A DNA stretch of 64,000 nucleotides, taken from Streptomyces sp. DH24. GTDB lineage: Bacteria; Actinomycetota; Actinomycetes; Streptomycetales; Streptomycetaceae. A program made the position numbers and the translations under genes. The notes below the pieces were generated by a model that ran no database searches, had not been told where the DNA came from, and worked only from the letters and a program-made list of their open reading frames with translations. This document shows positions 19,045-27,977 of this stretch, in pieces (within the stretch, counting starts at the first letter, position 1; the number at the start of each line of letters is the position of its first letter). The stretch lies in contig NZ_JARVKW010000037.1 in the NCBI RefSeq assembly GCF_029813775.1, positions 1 to 64,000 on the forward strand, given 5' to 3'.

Positions 19045-19340
19045 TTGGGGGGCAGGCGGTCGGCGGGCAGGTGGTCGGGGGCGGTGGGTGTCCGGCCGGC
19101 GGGACGGGAAGGGGGCGAGGGCGGTCGGTGTGCGGTCGGCGGCGGGTGGTCGAGGTCGGTGGGCGCCGTCGGCGGGCAGGTGGTCAGGGGTGGTCGGCGC
19201 GAAGCCGTCGGCCAGGGGCGGCCGGTGCCGTCGGCGGGCGGGTGGTCAGGGGTGGTCGGTACGAAGCCGGCGGCCAGTGCCAGGGCGGGCGGTGCCCATC
19301 GGCGGCCAGGGGGTCAGGGGTGGTCGGTCCGTAGGCCTTG
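19045..19340. repeat. Degenerate G-rich tandem repeat, about 62-67 bp period
   Basis: Units begin near 19165 (GCCGTCGGCGGGCAGGTGGT), 19227 (GCCGTCGGCGGGCGGGTGGT) and 19294 (GCCCATCGGCGGCCAGGGGG) and share GGTCAGGGGTGGTCGG. A more decayed copy is near 19045. The strand is strongly G-skewed. Frames across it give glycine/arginine/valine-rich low-complexity products, so I treat the 18978-19551 gap as non-coding. Confidence 0.6.
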
Positions 19341-19551
19341 GCCGGTCACCCCCCTCCCGTGCTCGTCGATCCGGACCGGGGGGGGCAGGGCGTCGCCGTC
19401 CCGGTGGGGGAGGTGCGGGTGCCGCCGCGGCCGGGCCGGTGTGGGGGAAGCCACGTCCTGGGCGAGGCGCCGCTCACATCGTGCGGGCGGAGCCGCCCAC
19501 TACCGTCTGCCGTACTGTCCCCTTTCCCCCAGCAGTCCGGGCGGCCCGCCA

Positions 19552-20076
19552 GTGCACGCAGAACTCTCCCCGGTCGTCGCCGCGACCGCGCAGTGGCTCA
19601 CCCGCGCCTTCCCCGCCGGCGGCGGTGCGCTGGCTGTGGCGCTGTGCGAGGCGCAGGCGCGGCAGGCCGTCACGGTCGCCGCGTGCCTGCGCTACCCGAC
19701 GCCCATGGACGCCGCGCTCGTCGCCATGGCGGGCCCTGGCGGTTCCGCCCGGCTGGACTGGGTGACGGGCGCCGACGGGGCGACGGGGGAACCGGGCGAG
19801 CACGCGTGGCGGACGTGGGTCGACGAGGTCGTCGCGAGCTGGGCGGCCTGTCTGCTCGGCGACCCCGGCCTGGCGGCGCTCGCCGTGACCGCGCTCGCCG
19901 AGGCCGGCCGTGCCACCGGCGCCCCGGCGGACTTCCGCAGGCTGCTCGCGCCCGACGAGTCGGACCGGCGGGCGGCGGCGCTGCTGCGCCACCCCGACCT
20001 GCTGGCACCCGTCGCGGAACTGCACCAGCCCCAGCTCCTCGACCGGCTGAAACCCGGACGCACGCTGATCGCCTGA
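19552..20076 (+). CDS. Hypothetical alanine-rich protein
   Basis: A 174-residue protein with normal Streptomyces codon bias, starting at the GTG of VHAELSPVVAATAQWLTRAF. It is alanine/leucine-rich with Trp at residues 15, 64, 82, 91. I see no catalytic motif, signal peptide or membrane helix. The start is uncertain because no ribosome site is evident, and the frame stays open upstream through the repeat region. Its last eight codons, including the stop, are duplicated just downstream (20060-20127). Confidence 0.5.
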   Translation: MHAELSPVVAATAQWLTRAFPAGGGALAVALCEAQARQAVTVAACLRYPTPMDAALVAMAGPGGSARLDWVTGADGATGEPGEHAWRTWVDEVVASWAACLLGDPGLAALAVTALAEAGRATGAPADFRRLLAPDESDRRAAALLRHPDLLAPVAELHQPQLLDRLKPGRTLIA

Positions 20077-20127
20077 CCGGGCGCCCACCTGCTGCGGTGG
20101 GCACGCTGATCGCCTGACCGGGCGCCC
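20060..20127 (+). repeat. 27-bp direct repeat spanning a stop codon
   Basis: Identical 27-base copies at 20060-20086 and 20101-20127, 41 bases apart, each containing the codons for …TLIA-stop. The 3' end of the gene has been duplicated in tandem. Confidence 0.85.
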
Positions 20128-20260
20128 GCCCCGCCTCGCCGGGCACCCGCACCCCCGCGCGAGCGCCCCGCACCGCTCCCGCCGGGCACCCGCACCGCCT
20201 GACCGGCGCCCCATCCCTGCCCCGGTGAGGCACCGCACCGCCTGAGTGGGCGCCCCGCCC

Positions 20261-20376
20261 CTGCCCCGGCCGGGCACCCGCCCCTGCCCCGGCCGGGCAC
20301 CCCCCCCGGCCCCGGCCGGGCACCCGCCCCGGCCCCGGCCGGGCGCCCGCACCGCTCCGGCCGGGCGCCCGCACCG
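20261..20376. repeat. 23-bp tandem repeat, about five copies
   Basis: Unit of the form CTGCCCCGGCCGGGCACCCG plus CCC, copies beginning at 20261, 20284, 20307, 20330 and 20353 (last one 22 bases). Looser copies fill 20128-20260. The 20077-20705 gap otherwise holds no gene I can support; it should contain the promoter of the glycan cluster. Confidence 0.8.
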
Positions 20377-20705
20377 CCGAGGGCCGCCCCCCGTTTCCCT
20401 GAGCGGATCACCGATGCCCGGGCCGCGCACCCCATCCCCTGCGCGGATCGCCGACGCGCGCCCCGCCCTCGACGGCTGCAGCGGTCGTCGGGCCGTCCCG
20501 CCCGCGCCCTCCCCGTGACCTGGGCAAACACCCGCCACCCGGAGGTCGTCACCCTCCGTGAGTCACGCGATTGCCGTACGCGACCGTGCCCCGGACCGTC
20601 GGACGACGGAAGCTGAGGCGGGGCTCGAAGGCCTCCGGAGAAGACAGGGCGACCCGGCCGCGAACCCCTCGTGCCGGGCTCCACGCCGACGGAGGAGAGA
20701 ACCGC

Positions 20706-21698
20706 ATGACCACCGCCAACCCACCGAGTTGGAAGCACGCCGTCGTCACCGGGGGAGCCGGCTTCCTCGGCTCCCACCTGTGCGCCGCCCTGCTGGACGC
20801 GGGCACGGCAGTCACCTGCGTGGACGACTTCAGCACCGGCCGGGCCGAGAACATCTCACCCCTGCTCGACCGGCCGGGCTTCACCCTCGTGCACGCCAAC
20901 GTCGCCGAGGGCATCCCCGTCAAGAGGCCCCCCGACGTCGTCCTGCACCTGGCGTCCCCCGCGTCCCCGGCCGACTACCTGCGGCTGCCCCTGCACACCA
21001 TGGAGACCGGCAGCCTGGGCACCCGCCACGCCCTGGAACTCGCCCACACGTCCTCCGCCCGCTTCCTGCTGACCTCGACGTCCGAGGTCTACGGCGACCC
21101 GCAGCAGAACCCGCAGGACGAGCGCTACTGGGGCAACGTCAACCCGGTCGGCCCGCGCAGCGTCTACGACGAGGCGAAACGCTTCGCCGAGGCGCTGACC
21201 ACCGCGCACGCCGAGACGCACGGCACGGACACCTGCATCGTGCGGCTGTTCAACACCTACGGCCCGCGGATGCGCGGCCACGACGGTCGAGCCGTGCCGA
21301 CGTTCGTACGGCAGGCCCTCGCCGGTGAACCCCTCACCGTGACCGGCGACGGACGCCAGACCCGGTCCCTGTGCTACGTCGACGACACCGTGGCCGGCAT
21401 CCTCGCGGCGGCCGCGCACGGCATGCGCGGCCCGGTCAACCTCGGCAACCCGGCCGAGATCACCATGCTCGACCTGGCCCGCCTCGTCATCGAACTCAGC
21501 GACTCCGGCTCGGACATCCGCTTCATCGAACGCCCCGTGGACGACCCGGCGGTGCGCTGCCCGGACATCACGCTGGCCCGCGACAAGCTCGGCTGGGAAC
21601 CGCGCGTGAGGGCCGAGGAGGGCCTGCGCCGCACGATCGCCTGGTTCCGCGCCGAGGCCGACGCCGACGGCGCGGCCCGGCCCGCAGCCGACGCCTGA
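20706..21698 (+). CDS. NAD-dependent epimerase/decarboxylase (SDR, UXS-like)
   Basis: A 330-residue extended SDR enzyme acting on a nucleotide sugar. NAD-binding GGAGFLG is at residues 16-22; the catalytic triad is T-S-T-S-E-VYG near 121 and Y154-x3-K158 (VYDEAKRFAEAL). RLFNTYGPRM and RSLCYVDDTV are typical of UDP-glucuronate decarboxylase/GDP-mannose-type members. ATG follows GGAGGAGAG. First gene of the glycan cluster, probably making the NDP-sugar donor. A paralogue with lost catalytic residues is at 32245. Confidence 0.88.
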   Translation: MTTANPPSWKHAVVTGGAGFLGSHLCAALLDAGTAVTCVDDFSTGRAENISPLLDRPGFTLVHANVAEGIPVKRPPDVVLHLASPASPADYLRLPLHTMETGSLGTRHALELAHTSSARFLLTSTSEVYGDPQQNPQDERYWGNVNPVGPRSVYDEAKRFAEALTTAHAETHGTDTCIVRLFNTYGPRMRGHDGRAVPTFVRQALAGEPLTVTGDGRQTRSLCYVDDTVAGILAAAAHGMRGPVNLGNPAEITMLDLARLVIELSDSGSDIRFIERPVDDPAVRCPDITLARDKLGWEPRVRAEEGLRRTIAWFRAEADADGAARPAADA

Positions 21699-21751
21699 CC
21701 GCCCGCGCCGGCGCGGCCCCGTCCCGATCCGCCGAAAGGCCTGGCCACCCC

Positions 21752-23413
21752 ATGCGAATCCTCGGAATCAACGCACTCTTCCACGACCCCGCCGCCGCCC
21801 TCGTCATCGACGGACGCACCGTCGCCGCCGCGGAGGAGGAGCGCTTCTCGCGGCGCAAGCACGGCAAGCGGCCGGTGCCGTTCTCCGCCTGGGAACTGCC
21901 GGAGAAGGCCGCCGCCTGGTGCCTGAAACGCGCCGGCCTGCGCCCGCAGGACCTCGACGCGGTGACCTACTCGTACGACCCGTCGCTCGCCCGCCCCGCC
22001 CAGGAGATGGGGCTGGACGACCCCTGGGACCACCTGCGGCAGACGTACGCGCGCGAGGCCCCCGGCTTCCTGAAGGCGGCGCTGCCCGGCCTGGACCCCG
22101 GCATCGTCCGCTTCGTGCCGCACCACATGGCGCACGCCGCGTCGAGCGCGTTCGCCGCGCCCGGCGCCGAGGAGTCCTCCGTCCTCGTCCTGGACGGCCG
22201 CGGCGAACGCGCCTCCCACCTCGCCGCCCGCCGGGTCCGCGACCGCGTGGAGGCGCTGCACTCCCAGGAACTGCCGCACTCCCTGGGCCTGGTCTACGAG
22301 GAACTCACCGAGCACCTCGGATTCCTGCGCTCCTCCGACGAGTTCAAGGTGATGGCGCTCGCCTCCCACGGCGCCCCTCGGATGCTGGACGAACTGCGCC
22401 GCCACGTGTACCCGACCGGTGACGGCGGCTTCCACGCCACCGGGGTGCCCTGGCCCGAGCTGTGCCCGCCGCGCGGCCCGGACGAGCCGTGGACGCAGGC
22501 CCACGCGGACGTCGCCGCCAGCGCGCAGGCCGTCCTGGAGGAGACGCTGCTCGACCTGGCGCGCTGGCTGCACGGCCGTACCCACGACAGCGTGCTCACC
22601 CTCGCCGGGGGCGTCGCCCTCAACTGCGTCGCCAACTCCCGCATCGCCCGCGAGGGCCCCTTCGGCAAGGTGTGGGTGCAGCCCGCCGCCGGCGACGCCG
22701 GAACCGCCCTCGGCGGCGCCCTGCTGCTGTCCGCCGCCACCGGCGACGAGCCGGAGCCGATGACCGGCGCCGACCTGGGCCGCGACTGGTCCGACGCGGA
22801 ACTCGGCGCCTGGCTGAAGACCGCAGCCGTCCCCTTCGAACGCCCGCCGGACATCGCGGCCACCGTGGCACGCGCCCTGGCCGACAACGCGATCGTCGCC
22901 TGGTTCCAGGGCCGCTCCGAGTACGGGCCGCGCGCCCTCGGACACCGCTCGCTGCTGGCCCACCCCGGGCACGCCGGCAACCTGGAACGCCTCAACGACG
23001 TCAAGGGCCGCGAGCAGTTCCGGCCCGTCGCGCCGATGGTGCTCGCCGACCGCGCCGCCGACATCTTCGACGGCCCGCTGCCCAGCCCGTACATGCTGTT
23101 CGTGCACGACGTGGCCCCGGCCTGGCGCGACCGCATCCCCGCCGTCGTCCACGTCGACGGCACCGCCCGCATCCAGACCGTCGACCCGGCGGGCGAACCG
23201 CTCGTCGCCCGCATGCTGGGCGAGTTCGAGCGGCTCACCGGGCTGCCCGTCGTCGTCAACACCAGCCTCAACACGGCGGGCCGCCCCATGGTGGACGACC
23301 CGCGCGACGCGCTGGAGTGCTTCGGCTCCTCGCCCGTCGACCTGCTGGCCATCGGCCCGTACGCCATCCGCCGCGGCGACTTCTTCCGCACCGACGACGG
23401 AGGCCCGCGATGA
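21752..23413 (+). CDS. Carbamoyltransferase (NodU/CmcH family)
   Basis: A 553-residue enzyme that places an O-carbamoyl group, via carbamoyl-adenylate from carbamoyl phosphate and ATP, onto a sugar or secondary metabolite. N-terminal Kae1-like domain: HDPAAALVIDG, metal-binding HHMAHAASSAF near residue 128, LVLDGRGE. C-terminal YrdC-like domain: LAGGVALNCVANSRI and QGRSEYGPRALGHRSLL. Its stop overlaps the next ATG (ATGA). The acceptor is probably the heptose-containing glycan built by the following genes (inference). Confidence 0.92.
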   Translation: MRILGINALFHDPAAALVIDGRTVAAAEEERFSRRKHGKRPVPFSAWELPEKAAAWCLKRAGLRPQDLDAVTYSYDPSLARPAQEMGLDDPWDHLRQTYAREAPGFLKAALPGLDPGIVRFVPHHMAHAASSAFAAPGAEESSVLVLDGRGERASHLAARRVRDRVEALHSQELPHSLGLVYEELTEHLGFLRSSDEFKVMALASHGAPRMLDELRRHVYPTGDGGFHATGVPWPELCPPRGPDEPWTQAHADVAASAQAVLEETLLDLARWLHGRTHDSVLTLAGGVALNCVANSRIAREGPFGKVWVQPAAGDAGTALGGALLLSAATGDEPEPMTGADLGRDWSDAELGAWLKTAAVPFERPPDIAATVARALADNAIVAWFQGRSEYGPRALGHRSLLAHPGHAGNLERLNDVKGREQFRPVAPMVLADRAADIFDGPLPSPYMLFVHDVAPAWRDRIPAVVHVDGTARIQTVDPAGEPLVARMLGEFERLTGLPVVVNTSLNTAGRPMVDDPRDALECFGSSPVDLLAIGPYAIRRGDFFRTDDGGPR

Positions 23414-24474
23414 CCGGGCACGACGGCACGCCCCGGTACGCCGTGGTGATCCCCACGCTCGGCCGGCCCAGCCTCGGCGCCTGTCTGCGCGCGCTCGCGC
23501 GGACGGCCGGGCCGGGTCCGGAACGCGTCGTCCTCGTCGACGACCGTCCCGACCCCGGCGGCCCCGCCGTCACCGCCCACGTGCCCCCGGCCCTGCGCCC
23601 CCGGACCACCGTCGTGCGCGGCGCGGCACGCGGTCCCGCCGCCGCCCGCAACGCCGGGTGGCGGGCCGCCGGCGACGTGCCGTGGCTCGTCTTCCTGGAC
23701 GACGACGTCGTGCCCGGCGCCGGCTGGGCCGAGGACCTCGCCCTCGACCTCGCCGGGGCCACCGACCGCGTCGCCGGGATCACCGCCCGCATTCAGGTGC
23801 CGCTGCCCGCCGACCGGCGGCCCACCGACTGGGAGCGCAACACCGCCGGGCTCGCCACCGCCCGCTGGATCACCGCCGACATGGCCTACCGCCGTAGGGC
23901 ACTGGAGTCCGTCGGCGGCTTCGACGAGCGCTTCCGCCGCGCCTTCCGGGAGGACGCCGACCTCGCACTGCGCGTCCTCGACGCCGGCTGGACCCTCACC
24001 GGGGGCCGGCGGACGACGACCCATCCCGTGCGGCCCACCGGACGCTGGACCTCCGTCCGCGTCCAGGCAGGCAACGCCGACGACGTCCTCATGACACGGC
24101 TGCACGGCCCCGACTGGTGGCACCGGGCCGGGGCGCCGCGCGGACGCCTGCCCGCCCATCTGGCCGTGACGGCGGCAGGCCTTGCGGGCGTGGCCCTCGC
24201 CCTGCTGCGCCGACCACGCCCGGCGGCGTGCTGCGCGGCGGCCTGGCTGGCCGGCACCGCCGAGTTCGCCGCGGCCCGCGTGCTGCCCGGGCCACGCACC
24301 CGCGACGAGATCCTCACCATGCTGCTGACCAGCGCGGCCATCCCGCCGGCCGCCGCCTGGCACTGGCTGCGCGGCCGGATCGTCCACCGCGACGTCCCGC
24401 CGCACCGCGCCCGGCAGTCGCGCCGCCCGGCGCCGCCGGTGCCTTCCGCGACCGGGGAACGGACCGGCTCATGA
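23410..24474 (+). CDS. Family 2 glycosyltransferase with C-terminal membrane segment
   Basis: A 354-residue GT-A enzyme: YAVVIPTLGRPSLGACLRAL, VVLVDDRPD, the DXD motif in FLDDDVVPG near residue 96, and GGFDERFRRAFREDADLALRV with the catalytic ED. Hydrophobic stretches near 248-268 and 275-295 suggest membrane anchoring on the cytoplasmic face. Start overlaps the carbamoyltransferase stop and the end overlaps a micro-ORF; both by four bases. Confidence 0.88.
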   Translation: MTGHDGTPRYAVVIPTLGRPSLGACLRALARTAGPGPERVVLVDDRPDPGGPAVTAHVPPALRPRTTVVRGAARGPAAARNAGWRAAGDVPWLVFLDDDVVPGAGWAEDLALDLAGATDRVAGITARIQVPLPADRRPTDWERNTAGLATARWITADMAYRRRALESVGGFDERFRRAFREDADLALRVLDAGWTLTGGRRTTTHPVRPTGRWTSVRVQAGNADDVLMTRLHGPDWWHRAGAPRGRLPAHLAVTAAGLAGVALALLRRPRPAACCAAAWLAGTAEFAAARVLPGPRTRDEILTMLLTSAAIPPAAAWHWLRGRIVHRDVPPHRARQSRRPAPPVPSATGERTGS

Positions 24475-24572
24475 CACGCCGCCGCACCCCGTCCGACGCC
24501 ACGGGCCACGGCCCGCCCGGCGCCGTACGCCTGCCCGTCGGCCCGGCCCGCGGTCCCGCGGAGCGGCGATGA
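24471..24572 (+). CDS. Translationally coupled micro-ORF (33 residues)
   Basis: ATG at 24471 overlaps the GT2 stop, and the TGA at 24570 overlaps the ATG of the GT9 gene at 24569, so a ribosome could pass from GT2 through this frame to GT9. The peptide (MTRRRTPSDATGHG…) is basic and proline-rich with no family resemblance. It may be only a coupling device, or the remains of a longer gene. Confidence 0.35.
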   Translation: MTRRRTPSDATGHGPPGAVRLPVGPARGPAERR

Positions 24573-25657
24573 CCACCGCCCGAAGCGGCCTGCCCCGCAC
24601 GCTCGTCGTCCGCCTGGACAGCGCCGGGGACGTGCTGCTGGCCGGGCCCGCCGTGCGTGCCGTCGCGGCCGGGTCCTCGTACACCGCGCTGCTGTGCGGA
24701 CCCCAGGGCACGCCCGCCGCGCGGCTGCTGCCCGGGGTGGACGACGTCCTCACGTACGACGCACCGTGGGTGGGCCTCCAACCGCCGCCCGTCACGGACA
24801 CCGCCACCCGGCACCTGCTCGACGCGGTCGCGGCAGGCCGCTTCGACCGGGCCCTGGTGCTCGTGTCGTACCACCAGAGCCCGCTGCCCGCCGCGCTGCT
24901 GCTGAAGCTGGCCGGAGTCGGCCGGACGGCCGCCGACAGCGAGGACTACCCGGGCACCCTGCTCGACCTGCGCCACCACCGAAGGCCCCACCGGCACGAG
25001 GTGCTCGCCGCCCTCGACCTCGCGCGGGCCGCCGGATTTCCGCTCCCGCCCGGCGACGACGGCAGGCTCCGCGTCACCACCCCGCTGCCCGACACCACAC
25101 CCCTCACCGGACGCGGACCGTACGTCGCCGTGCATCCCGGCGCCGCCGTACCGGCCCGCGCCTGGAGCCCGGCGCGGGCGGCCCGCGCCGTGGCCGCGCT
25201 GGCCGCCGCCGGCCACCGGGTCGTCGTCACCGGCGGGCCCGCCGAACGGGCCCTGACCGCCCGCGTCGCCGGACGGCACGCCCGCGACCTCGGCGGCGCC
25301 ACCGACCTGCGCACACTCGCCGGGGTACTGGCCGGGGCCCGCGTCCTGATCGCCGGGAACACCGGCCCCGCCCATCTGGCCGCGGCCGTCGGCACACCCG
25401 TCGTGAGCCTGTTCGCGCCCGTGGTGCCCGCCGACCGGTGGGCCCCCTACGGCGTGCCGCACGTCGTGCTCGGCGACCAGTGGGCGCCCTGCGCCGGCAG
25501 CAGGGCCCGGCACTGCCCGGAGCCCGGGCACCCCTGCCTCGACGGCATCGGCGACGCCGAGGTGCTCGCCGCGGTGGCGACGCTCGTCCGGTCCCGGGGG
25601 GACGCACGAGACCGGGGTGAACAGGGGGAACAGTCGGAACGAGGAGCGCCCGTATGA
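24569..25657 (+). CDS. Family 9 glycosyltransferase (heptosyltransferase-like)
   Basis: A 362-residue GT-B enzyme like ADP-heptose:LPS heptosyltransferases. N-terminal TLVVRLDSAGDVLLAGPAVRA carries the D-x-x-GD loop. The C-terminal donor site includes YVAVHPGAAVPARAW, VVVTGGPAE, and GNTGPAHLAAAVGTPVV with H269. Gram-positive bacteria lack LPS, so the acceptor is another glycan or lipid. Both ends are coupled by ATGA overlaps. Closely related to the degenerate copy at 33318. Confidence 0.88.
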   Translation: MTTARSGLPRTLVVRLDSAGDVLLAGPAVRAVAAGSSYTALLCGPQGTPAARLLPGVDDVLTYDAPWVGLQPPPVTDTATRHLLDAVAAGRFDRALVLVSYHQSPLPAALLLKLAGVGRTAADSEDYPGTLLDLRHHRRPHRHEVLAALDLARAAGFPLPPGDDGRLRVTTPLPDTTPLTGRGPYVAVHPGAAVPARAWSPARAARAVAALAAAGHRVVVTGGPAERALTARVAGRHARDLGGATDLRTLAGVLAGARVLIAGNTGPAHLAAAVGTPVVSLFAPVVPADRWAPYGVPHVVLGDQWAPCAGSRARHCPEPGHPCLDGIGDAEVLAAVATLVRSRGDARDRGEQGEQSERGAPV

Positions 25658-26619
25658 ACATCCTCCTGTGGCACGTGCACGGCTCCTGGACGACGGCGTT
25701 CGTGCAGGGCCCCCACACCTACGTCGTCCCCGTCACCCCGGGCCGCGACCCGGACGGGCTCGGCCGGGCCCGCACGTTCACCTGGCCCGCGTCGGTGCGC
25801 GAAGCCACCCCCGGGGAACTCCGCGACACGCCGGTCGACCTGGTCGTCCTCCAGCGCCCGCACGAACTCGGCCTGGCCGAGCGCTGGCTGGGCGGCCGCC
25901 GCCCCGGACGGGACCTGCCCGCCGTGTACCTGGAGCACAACGCCCCGGACGGCGACGTGCCCGGCACCCGGCACCCGTGCGCCGACCGCGACGACCTCAC
26001 GATCGTCCACGTCACGCACTTCAACCGGCTGTTCTGGGACTGCGGCACCACCCGCACCGAGGTGATCGAGCACGGCGTCGTCGACCCCGGGCACCGGTAC
26101 ACGGGCCGTCTGGCCCGCGCCGCCGTCGTCGTCAACGACCCGTTGCGGCGCGGCCGTCACACGGGCACGGACCTGCTGCCCGCGCTCGCCGAGGCGGCGC
26201 CGCTCGACGTCTTCGGCATGCGCACCGACGGCCTGGCCGGACACCTCGGCCTGCCGCCCGACCGGTGCCGCACCGCCGACCTGCCCCAGAGCGAACTGCA
26301 CGCGGCCATGGCGGACCGCCGGCTGTACCTGCATCCGGTGCGCTGGACGTCCCTCGGTCTGTCCCTGCTGGAGGCGATGCACCTCGGCATGCCCGTCGTC
26401 GCGCTCGCCACCACCGAGGCCGTCGAGGCGGTCCCGCCCGGCGCCGGCACCCTGTCCACCCGGCCCGACGTCCTGGCCGAGGCGGCGCGCCGCTACCTGG
26501 CCGACCCCCGGATCGCCGCCGAGGACGGGGCGCGTGCCCGCCAGGCGGCCCTCGAACGGTACGGGCTCAAACGCTTCCTGGCCGACTGGGAGCGCCTGAT
26601 CACGGAGGTGTGCGCATGA
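25654..26619 (+). CDS. GT4-like glycosyltransferase
   Basis: A 321-residue GT-B protein, shorter than usual because the N-terminal domain is abbreviated. It begins NILLWHVHGSWTTAFVQGPH and the C-terminal half shows DVFGMRTDG, LHPVRWTSLGLSLLEAMHLGMPVVA, the EX7E-type motif region of GT4. It is similar to proteins seen in streptomycete sugar clusters between a GT9 and an MshA-like GT4. Overlaps both neighbours by four bases. Confidence 0.8.
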   Translation: MNILLWHVHGSWTTAFVQGPHTYVVPVTPGRDPDGLGRARTFTWPASVREATPGELRDTPVDLVVLQRPHELGLAERWLGGRRPGRDLPAVYLEHNAPDGDVPGTRHPCADRDDLTIVHVTHFNRLFWDCGTTRTEVIEHGVVDPGHRYTGRLARAAVVVNDPLRRGRHTGTDLLPALAEAAPLDVFGMRTDGLAGHLGLPPDRCRTADLPQSELHAAMADRRLYLHPVRWTSLGLSLLEAMHLGMPVVALATTEAVEAVPPGAGTLSTRPDVLAEAARRYLADPRIAAEDGARARQAALERYGLKRFLADWERLITEVCA

Positions 26620-27893
26620 CCCCGTCCCTCAGCCCCTTCCCGACGGGTGCGTTCGGCGGCGACCGCCTCGACCCCGGCACCCTGCACATCGCGATGGTGT
26701 CGGAACACGCGAGCCCTCTCGCCGCGCTCGGCGGCGTCGACGCCGGCGGGCAGAACGTCCACGTCGCCTGCCTCGCCGCCGCCCTCGCCGACCGGGGACA
26801 TCGCGTCACCGTGCACACCCGGCGCGACGCGCCCGACCTGCCCGACCGGGTCCGGGTGCGCGACGGCGTCGAGGTGCACCACGTGCCCGCCGGGCCGCCC
26901 GAGCCGCTCCCCAAGGACGAACTGCTGCCCCACATGGCGGAGTTCGGCGAGATCCTGGCCCGCGAGTGGCGACGCGGCGTACCCGACCTGGTGCACTCGC
27001 ACTACTGGATGTCCGGCCTTGCCGCACTCGCCGCCGCCCGGGACCGCGGCCTGCCGCTGGTGCACACCTACCACGCGCTCGGCACGGTGAAGCGACGCCA
27101 CCAACGGCTCGCCGACACCAGCCCGCCCGAGCGCATCCCCGGCGAGATCGAGGTGGGCCTCGCCTGCGACCGCATCGTCGCCACCTGCCGCGACGAGATC
27201 ACCGAACTCGCCCGCATGGGCATCCCCACCCGCAAGACGGCCGTCGTACCGTGCGGCGTCGACACGGACCGGTTCACGCCCACGGGCCCGGTCGCCCCGC
27301 GCGGACCGCACCGCCACCGGCTCGTCCAACTGGGCCGGCTCGTGCCCCGCAAGGGCGCCGCCGTGTCCGTCGCCGCGCTCGCCCGGCTGCCCGAGACCGA
27401 ACTCCTCCTCGTCGGCGGGCCCCCGCCGGACCGGCTCGACGACGACCCGGAGGTGCGCCGGCTGCGCGGCATCGCCCGCGACGCCGGGGTCGCCGACCGG
27501 GTCCGCTTCACCGGCGGGGTGTCCGGCGAGGACGTGCCGCGGCTGCTGCGCTCGGCCGACGTGGTGCTCTGCCCGGCCGACTACGAGCCCTTCGGCATCG
27601 TCCCGCTGGAGGCGATGGCCTGCGGGCGCCCCGTCGTCGCCAGCGCCGTCGGCGGACAGCTCGACACCGTCGCCGACCCCGGCACCGGACGCCTGGTGCC
27701 GCCCCGCGACCCGGAGGCGCTGGCCCGCGCCGTCGCCGGTCTGCTCGCCGACCCCGCCGCCCGCGCGGCGTGCGGCGCCGCAGGCCGCCGCCGGGTCCTG
27801 AGCCGGTACGGCTGGAGCCGCGTCGCGGCGGCCACCGAGTCGGCGTACTGCGACGTCCTCGACGCCGAGCCCGCAGCCACCGGAACCGGCTGA
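26616..27893 (+). CDS. GT4 glycosyltransferase (MshA/sucrose-synthase-like)
   Basis: A 425-residue GT-B retaining enzyme. GGVDAGGQNVHVACLAAALADRGH near residues 39-62 is the MshA/SPS-type loop; VHSHYWMSGL, VVPCGVDTDRFTP, LVQLGRLVPRKG and DYEPFGIVPLEAMACGRPVVAS carry the donor-site residues (E-x7-E). Likely NDP-sugar dependent. End of the first coupled block; an 84-base gap precedes gmhA. Confidence 0.9.
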   Translation: MTPSLSPFPTGAFGGDRLDPGTLHIAMVSEHASPLAALGGVDAGGQNVHVACLAAALADRGHRVTVHTRRDAPDLPDRVRVRDGVEVHHVPAGPPEPLPKDELLPHMAEFGEILAREWRRGVPDLVHSHYWMSGLAALAAARDRGLPLVHTYHALGTVKRRHQRLADTSPPERIPGEIEVGLACDRIVATCRDEITELARMGIPTRKTAVVPCGVDTDRFTPTGPVAPRGPHRHRLVQLGRLVPRKGAAVSVAALARLPETELLLVGGPPPDRLDDDPEVRRLRGIARDAGVADRVRFTGGVSGEDVPRLLRSADVVLCPADYEPFGIVPLEAMACGRPVVASAVGGQLDTVADPGTGRLVPPRDPEALARAVAGLLADPAARAACGAAGRRRVLSRYGWSRVAAATESAYCDVLDAEPAATGTG

Positions 27894-27977
27894 CAGCCCA
27901 GGCCGCCCCGACCGCCGACGCCCGAAGGGAGGTGCGGGTCCCGCCGCCGTCCACGGCCGGCGGCACACCCGGACGAC

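Noticed and set aside
18575..19765. 396-codon frame continuing through the small helical gene and repeats
   Set aside because: Open only because of GC bias; passes over the terminator and repeats and the product is low-complexity.
19474..20538. Minus-strand glycine/arginine repeat protein over the 23-bp array
   Set aside because: Reading frame is produced by the repeat itself; no start signal, and all frames there look alike.
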